In this document: one piece after another, positions 1 to 3,862 of the stretch
How the letters are laid out: every line of letters starts with the position of its first letter
Numbering within the stretch: position 1 is the stretch's first letter
Assembly (NCBI GenBank): GCA_944329505.1
Contig: CALVIJ010000044.1
Span: forward strand, 1-7,304
Reading direction: 5' to 3'
Source of the DNA: an uncultured Bacilli bacterium
Lineage (GTDB): Bacteria > Bacillota_I > Bacilli_A > RF39 > UBA660
DNA length: 7,304 bases
Notes under the pieces: generated by a model
Databases searched by the model: none
What the model was told of the DNA's origin: nothing
What the model saw: only the letters and a program-made list of their open reading frames with translations
Program-made: the position numbers and the translations under genes

Positions 1-31
1 AGATAAAAGGCTCTTAGAAAGGACGTGATAG

Positions 32-60
32 ATGACCAGAAAACAAAATAGTGTTATACT
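32..60 (+). promoter_or_regulatory. Putative sigma-A promoter of the two-component operon
   Basis: A -35-like ATGACC (32-37, four of six consensus bases) lies 17 bases before TATACT (55-60). The -10 box is extended by TG at 52-53 (TGtTATACT). A start point about seven bases beyond the -10 would fall at the first base of the SD sequence GAGG (67-70), giving a leader of only about 12 bases. The extended -10 is good and the -35 is weak. Readthrough from an upstream gene outside the window cannot be excluded. Confidence 0.45.
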
Positions 61-78
61 ATAAATGAGGCGATAAGA

Positions 79-732
79 ATGTATAAAATTTGTTTAGTTG
101 AAGATGAAAAAAATTTAAACGATCTTATTAAGTCTTATTTAGAAAGAGCTGGCTATGAGGTGGTTCAATATTATAATGGAACAGATGCTTTAAATCACGT
201 AGCTGATAAAGCTGATTTGTGGATATTAGATATAATGTTAGGCGACGAAATTAGCGGATATGACATTATAAAAAAAATAAGAGAAAGCAATGATGTCCCA
301 GTAATATTTACTTCAGCTCGCGATCAAGACTTAGATAAAATAATTGGCTTAGAGTTAGGAAGTGATGATTACGTAACTAAGCCATATTCACCCAAAGAGT
401 TAGTATTAAGAGTAAATAATATTATAAAAAGGACGTATATGGGACAAACCCAAAAGATAATGTATGATACTTATGAAATCGATATTGATAAAAGACTAGT
501 TAAAGATGAATCTAAAGAACTTTCTCTCACTACTTTAGAATTTGACCTACTATTAATGCTAGTACAAAATAAAAACAAATCATTTTCTAGAAGTCATATA
601 TTAGAAACTGTTTGGGGTGATAACTATTTTGGTAGTGATAGAGTAGTAGATGACTTAGTCAGAAGGTTAAGAAAGAAAATGCCCAAACTAAGATTAAATA
701 CTATTTATGGATATGGATATAGATTGTCATGA
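79..732 (+). CDS. OmpR/PhoB-family response regulator
   Basis: A cytoplasmic transcription factor of 217 residues, the normal length for the family, activated by phosphotransfer from the kinase encoded next to it. The receiver domain spans about residues 1-118. It has the acidic pair D9/E10, phospho-acceptor D51 (in WILDIML), switch residue T78 or S79 in the FTSA motif, and the conserved K101-P102. After a short linker, residues about 124-217 form the winged-helix DNA-binding domain: the ELSLTTLEFDLL segment (about 147-158), a recognition helix around residues 186-201 (SDRVVDDLVRRLRKKM), and the wing ending in GYGYRL. The ATG is preceded by GAGG with eight-base spacing. The stop TGA overlaps the kinase ATG (ATGA), implying translational coupling. 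Target genes cannot be read from the window and no specific orthologue such as PhoP or VanR is recognised. The family assignment is secure. Confidence 0.95.
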   Translation: MYKICLVEDEKNLNDLIKSYLERAGYEVVQYYNGTDALNHVADKADLWILDIMLGDEISGYDIIKKIRESNDVPVIFTSARDQDLDKIIGLELGSDDYVTKPYSPKELVLRVNNIIKRTYMGQTQKIMYDTYEIDIDKRLVKDESKELSLTTLEFDLLLMLVQNKNKSFSRSHILETVWGDNYFGSDRVVDDLVRRLRKKMPKLRLNTIYGYGYRLS

Positions 733-1988
733 ATTTAAGACATAATTTATACCGGCAAATCTTAACTATCGTTTTAGTTATGTTTGCTCTCATATATATA
801 AGTATTGCGATTATACTCCCTAAAGTCTTAGTACCTTTTTACGAAAAAAATATATACTTATATTTACAAACTCCGCTAGCTATGATTAACAACAATGTTA
901 ACACTGCTGAAATTGATAGCAATGTCGCATATATTTATGAAAAAGATGATATTATTACATCATCTAGCAACCTTAGCGAAGTAATTAATCTTCCGGCTAA
1001 TCAAATTTTAGAAAACATAAACGGGGAATATGGTAAATTTACTTACCAACAAAAAACCTACTACTATTATACACTTAACGACGACATAGGCTATAGAATA
1101 GCTATAACTAATGATAATTATGCTCGTCAAATGCGGTCTGACACCTTAGAAGCTCTATTCCCGGTTCTCTTAATAACCTTGCTACTAATGCTTGCAATAG
1201 TAGCTTGGTGGAGTCAGTCCCTCGCCCAAAAGATTCGTCATTTAAAAGAAAAAGTAGATAATCTAGATAATGATAACTACGTCGACAAATATAATTATAA
1301 AGTAGATGACGAATTAAAAGTCCTATCTGAAGCCATCGACGATATGAAAATTACCCTACATAAACAAGAAGATTATAAAAACCAAATGTATCAAAATATT
1401 TCTCATGATTTTAAAACCCCTCTCACCGTTATAAAATCATATATTGAGGCTATTGAAGATGGCGTTGAAGATGAAAAAGATGGACTAAATATAATAAAAC
1501 AAGAAATAAAAAAATTAGAAATAAAAGTACACTCCTTACTATATTTGAATAAATTAACGTATTTTAAAGATATGGAAAATTATAAAAGTGGCGTAATAAA
1601 TATTGTCGACTTATTAGAAAATTCCGTATCTAAGTTTAAAGTGACAAGGCCAGATATTAAATGGCAAATCGATATTTTAGATAAAAAGACGGATTTTAAA
1701 GGCTCACAAGATATGTGGGAAGCTATTATTGATAATATCTTAAGTAATTTTATAAGGTATGCAAAAAAAGAAGTAAAAATAACGGTTAAAAATCGCCGTA
1801 TTACCTTCTATAATGATGGACCAAATATCGATGAAAGCATTTTAAACGACATGTTTACTCCTTACAAGAAAGGTATCAATGGTCAGTTTGGTTTAGGATT
1901 ATCAATTGTTAAACAAACCCTATCCCTACTAGGGTACGAAGTAATCGCTAAAAACGAACGCGTTGGTATAAGTTTTATAATAAAATAA
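729..1988 (+). CDS. Membrane sensor histidine kinase (HisKA/HATPase_c)
   Basis: A 419-residue kinase that senses an unknown signal outside the membrane and phosphorylates the upstream-encoded regulator. Membrane segments lie at about residues 10-36 and 143-162, enclosing an extracytoplasmic domain of about 105 residues (37-141). That domain has alternating beta-like stretches and a YYYY run (111-114), perhaps a small PDC/Cache-like fold (inference). A HAMP-like linker (about 163-215) leads to the H-box SHDFKTP with H226 as phosphorylation site. D227 and T230 fit the HDxxT pattern known to support phosphatase activity, so it is probably bifunctional. The ATP-binding domain has an N-box with N336/N340, a G1 box NDGPN (362-366) and a G2 box GQFGLGLS (385-392). 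The ATG overlaps the regulator stop and has no strong SD, so translation probably depends on coupling. All catalytic motifs are intact. The sensor class and signal are unknown. Confidence 0.95.
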   Translation: MNLRHNLYRQILTIVLVMFALIYISIAIILPKVLVPFYEKNIYLYLQTPLAMINNNVNTAEIDSNVAYIYEKDDIITSSSNLSEVINLPANQILENINGEYGKFTYQQKTYYYYTLNDDIGYRIAITNDNYARQMRSDTLEALFPVLLITLLLMLAIVAWWSQSLAQKIRHLKEKVDNLDNDNYVDKYNYKVDDELKVLSEAIDDMKITLHKQEDYKNQMYQNISHDFKTPLTVIKSYIEAIEDGVEDEKDGLNIIKQEIKKLEIKVHSLLYLNKLTYFKDMENYKSGVINIVDLLENSVSKFKVTRPDIKWQIDILDKKTDFKGSQDMWEAIIDNILSNFIRYAKKEVKITVKNRRITFYNDGPNIDESILNDMFTPYKKGINGQFGLGLSIVKQTLSLLGYEVIAKNERVGISFIIK

Positions 1989-2020
1989 GAAAGCTTCTTT
2001 TCTCTCAGAAGCTTTCTTTT
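1987..2020 (+). terminator. Intrinsic terminator of the two-component operon
   Basis: A perfect 12-bp inverted repeat (AAGAAAGCTTCT at 1987-1998, AGAAGCTTTCTT at 2007-2018) encloses an eight-base loop and is followed by a short T run (2017-2020). The left arm starts inside the kinase stop codon (1986-1988). On the minus strand the hairpin is followed by a moderately U-rich stretch, so it may also back up the rpmB terminator as a bidirectional terminator. Confidence 0.85.
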
Positions 2021-2026
2021 ATCATG

Positions 2027-2050
2027 AAAAAAGTCCACAATCATGGACTT
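2027..2050 (-). terminator. Intrinsic terminator of rpmB, overlapping its stop codon
   Basis: Read on the minus strand, AAGTCCA (2050-2044), a six-base loop and TGGACTT (2037-2031) form a 7-bp stem ending in a run of six T (2032-2027). The first two stem bases are the last two bases, read in the minus direction, of the rpmB stop codon TAA (2051-2049). Only six bases separate it from the oppositely directed kinase terminator. Confidence 0.75.
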
Positions 2051-2222
2051 AAGCAGCTAACATTTTTTTTATAGTTTTTAATTCACGAGCAGAAACTTTA
2101 TATTTTTTACCATTAATTGTTACTGTTTGTAAATTAGGTTTAAAAGCGTGTTTAGTCGCATTTAAAGCGTGTGAACGACGATTACCAAATAAAGGTTTCG
2201 TATCTGTTATTTTCTTTGCCAT
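2049..2222 (-). CDS. rpmB: 50S ribosomal protein bL28
   Basis: A 57-residue basic protein of the large ribosomal subunit. The translation contains the bL28 signature in order: [16 protein letters not shown] (residues 9-24), a PNLQ segment (29-32), a short beta hairpin around NGKKYKV, then SARELKT (44-50). Typical bL28 is about 60-78 residues, so this is a compact form. Bacterial bL28 often carries an N-terminal cysteine after MARK or MARR (C5, as in MARKC). Here position 5 is Ile and the protein has no Cys, so it is a zinc-independent (C-minus) form. The start is fixed by the strong SD AAGGAGGG six bases upstream (2229-2236). It has its own promoter and terminator. It lies downstream of the AAA+ gene on the same strand, and no terminator is seen between them, so readthrough is possible. 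Confidence 0.93.
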   Translation of the reverse strand: MAKKITDTKPLFGNRRSHALNATKHAFKPNLQTVTINGKKYKVSARELKTIKKMLAA

Positions 2223-2257
2223 GATTATCCCTCCTTAAGTTTTTTCTTCGCTATATA

Positions 2258-2286
2258 ACTTTATCACATTATCTAGGATAAGTCAA
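2258..2286 (-). promoter_or_regulatory. Sigma-A promoter of rpmB
   Basis: On the minus strand, -35 TTGACT (2286-2281, five of six consensus bases) is followed by 17 bases and the -10 TAAAGT (2263-2258), which is extended by an upstream TG (TGaTAAAGT). The predicted start near 2251 gives a leader of roughly 29 bases containing the strong SD. The promoter sits in the 99-base gap after the AAA+ gene, so rpmB can be expressed independently of it. Confidence 0.6.
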
Positions 2287-2321
2287 ATATTATAAATAAT
2301 TATATGAGTCAAAGCCAATAA

Positions 2322-3719
2322 TTAACAAAATCCAATTGTATTTCTATTTTCAGAAGCACGCTTTTTAGCGACATATGATTTACTTTTATCAGCTGGAATT
2401 GTTAAATGAATTTTCGTTTTCTTTTCAGCAAATATATCAAATAGGGCATCACTAATAATTCCATCAAATACAGTTTTTAAACTTCTCGCACCACAATCTA
2501 AAGCCATTGATTCTTCAGCAATATAATCAATTAAATTTTCGTCATAAGTAAAATCAATACCTAGTTCTGCAAATAATTTTTTATAAGTATTAATTGGACT
2601 TAAATTAGATTCTAAAAGAATTTTTTTAATATCATCTTTAGAAAAAGAATTCATGGATACTAATTTAGAAAATCTTCCCATCACTTCTCTTATAATTCCA
2701 TAATCTGTAAAGTCTTTTATTGAAATATCAGAATAATCGTTATTTTTTTTAATACCACTAAAAGCACCTAGTGCGACAATTGTTAATTTAGAAGTATTAA
2801 ATTCAATTAAATTGCCATCATAATTATCTTCTCTGAAAGTAATTGTTCCACCATCTAATAATTTTAAAAGAGATCTTTGAACACCATTTCTAGAAGGACC
2901 TTCAGTACCACTATCTAGGCCACCATCAGCAATCTTATCAAATTCATCAATGACTAAAATACCTTTTTGGGCTAAATCTATATTCATTCCAGACATAGAG
3001 TATAAGTCACTTAGCATATCAGAAACATCTCTTCCTACATATCCAGTTTCTGAAAAAGAAGTTACATCCTCAATAACAATTGGAACATCACAGAGTTTGG
3101 CAATTTGTGTTAAAATTTCTGTCTTACCAGTACCCGTTGGACCATAAACAATAATATTTTCTTTTAATTTTGAAACAGTTTCATCATCTAAAGAAGAATT
3201 AATGATTTTTTGGTTTTTATAAACTGAAGCTAAAATTTGTTTAACTTGCTCATCTTGTGCAACAATTGTTTGCTTAATTTTCTCATACATACCTAATATA
3301 TCTAAATTTCTTATGTTCTTCTTTTGTTTTTTCTTTTGATTAGCTAAAAAATGACTATCAGTAATTTTTTTAAAATTATTAGTATCACTATCAAATAAAA
3401 AACATTGCCCAATTTTTTCTTCATATTTTCTTAAAATTTTTGGATTATCATTAACCTCTAAAATTGATTTAAAATCTATAGCAAACTGATTTTCTTCATA
3501 ATCATGACCAATTAAAAAACATTTACCAGGTTCCTCCTTTAAAGACACAAACATATCATCAATAGGGCTAAAACCAATATCAACGTTCTTTATCTCATAA
3601 TAATCTTGAGGACCTTTTAATTTATTAATTATACCACGCTTTAATTCGTATATATAGGCAATACCAATATTATCCAAAATATCTGATAAATCAGTTTCCT
3701 TTAATAAATTGTTATTCAT
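2322..3719 (-). CDS. Divergent ClpX/HslU-like AAA+ ATPase with atypical N-domain
   Basis: A 465-residue protein related to the hexameric unfoldases ClpX and HslU, which use ATP to thread substrates into a peptidase. Visible core: Walker A GPTGTGKT (193-200), pore loop GYVGRDV (226-232), Walker B ILVIDEFDK (254-262), the GVQRSLLKLLDGG segment (279-291), a probable arginine finger R349 in MGRF, and sensor 2 GAR (410-412). There is no HslU-type I-domain between pore loop and Walker B. Residues 1-140 hold no zinc-binding cysteine cluster and are not a ClpX N-domain; residues 128-135 are a Lys-rich linker. The ClpX RKH loop is not recognisable and the IGF-loop region is shortened. The last residues are TIGFC. 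The ATG at 3719 is preceded by SD AAAGGAAG at seven bases. A TTG six codons earlier lacks an SD and its codons overlap that site, so the ATG is preferred. There are no Trp residues. An ATPase/unfoldase role is likely; peptidase partner and substrates are unknown. Confidence 0.85.
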   Translation of the reverse strand: MNNNLLKETDLSDILDNIGIAYIYELKRGIINKLKGPQDYYEIKNVDIGFSPIDDMFVSLKEEPGKCFLIGHDYEENQFAIDFKSILEVNDNPKILRKYEEKIGQCFLFDSDTNNFKKITDSHFLANQKKKQKKNIRNLDILGMYEKIKQTIVAQDEQVKQILASVYKNQKIINSSLDDETVSKLKENIIVYGPTGTGKTEILTQIAKLCDVPIVIEDVTSFSETGYVGRDVSDMLSDLYSMSGMNIDLAQKGILVIDEFDKIADGGLDSGTEGPSRNGVQRSLLKLLDGGTITFREDNYDGNLIEFNTSKLTIVALGAFSGIKKNNDYSDISIKDFTDYGIIREVMGRFSKLVSMNSFSKDDIKKILLESNLSPINTYKKLFAELGIDFTYDENLIDYIAEESMALDCGARSLKTVFDGIISDALFDIFAEKKTKIHLTIPADKSKSYVAKKRASENRNTIGFC

Positions 3720-3748
3720 GTAATTACTTCCTTTCAAATATAAAAAAT

Positions 3749-3778
3749 ATTATAACAGCATAAATTTATATTTGTAAA
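3749..3778 (-). promoter_or_regulatory. Proximal promoter of the AAA+ gene (extended -10)
   Basis: On the minus strand, -35 TTTACA (3778-3773), an 18-base spacer and a perfect -10 TATAAT (3754-3749) with upstream TG (TGtTATAAT). The predicted start near 3742 gives a leader of about 22 bases ahead of the ATG at 3719 and leaves the upstream TTG without a ribosome site. The -35 lies inside a 14-base AT-only-arm palindrome (ATATTTGTAAATAT, 3768-3781), a possible operator but possibly chance in such AT-rich DNA. Confidence 0.6.
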
Positions 3779-3782
3779 TATT

Positions 3783-3811
3783 TATATAGAAAATATCGAA
3801 TTACAAGTCAA
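3783..3811 (-). promoter_or_regulatory. Distal promoter of the AAA+ gene
   Basis: On the minus strand, -35 TTGACT (3811-3806, five of six consensus bases), exactly 17 bases, then -10 TATATA (3788-3783, four of six). It lies 34 bases upstream of the proximal promoter, giving a tandem arrangement, and its -35 is only six bases from the -35 of the divergent dnaE promoter. RNA polymerase could not easily occupy both at once. Confidence 0.45.
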
Positions 3812-3817
3812 ATTTTT

Positions 3818-3845
3818 TTGAATAATCTTAAAATTATAGTAAAAT
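3818..3845 (+). promoter_or_regulatory. Putative promoter of dnaE
   Basis: TTGAAT (3818-3823, four of six consensus bases), a 16-base spacer and TAAAAT (3840-3845, five of six). The predicted start falls at about 3852, the first base of the SD GGAGGG (3852-3857), so the leader would be about 11 bases. An alternative -10, TATAGT at 3835-3840, has no good -35. Moderate support only. Confidence 0.4.
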
Positions 3846-3862
3846 GATAGTGGAGGGATATT

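Noticed and set aside
2..28. Possible C-terminal tail of an upstream plus-strand gene (DKRLLERT then TGA).
   Set aside because: Only eight codons are visible, so coding status and product cannot be judged.
32..64. Ten-codon ORF (MTRKQNSVIL) with an SD-like AAAGGA at 18-23, just before the response regulator.
   Set aside because: Too short to support as a gene, overlaps the proposed promoter, shows no regulatory codon run or hairpin, and such ORFs are expected by chance.
2281..2313. AGTCAAA heptads at 2281-2287 and 2307-2313 (and again at 3806-3812), resembling half-sites of CtsR, a repressor of clp genes.
   Set aside because: CtsR operators are tandem heptads at about 10-base spacing; these are 26 bases apart or single, and two of the three are simply the TTGACT -35 boxes on the minus strand.
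2950..3147. 65-codon plus-strand ORF inside the ClpX-like gene.
   Set aside because: Antisense shadow of the Walker A to Walker B coding region; no SD and no recognisable domain.
3720..3737. TTG start six codons upstream of the chosen ATG for the ClpX-like gene.
   Set aside because: No SD precedes the TTG; the six extra codons contain the SD of the ATG, and the proximal promoter would start transcription only about five bases before the TTG.
2223..3862. CIRCE (HrcA) operator upstream of the ClpX-like gene or rpmB.
   Set aside because: No TTAGCACTC/GAGTGCTAA arms are present in either intergenic region.
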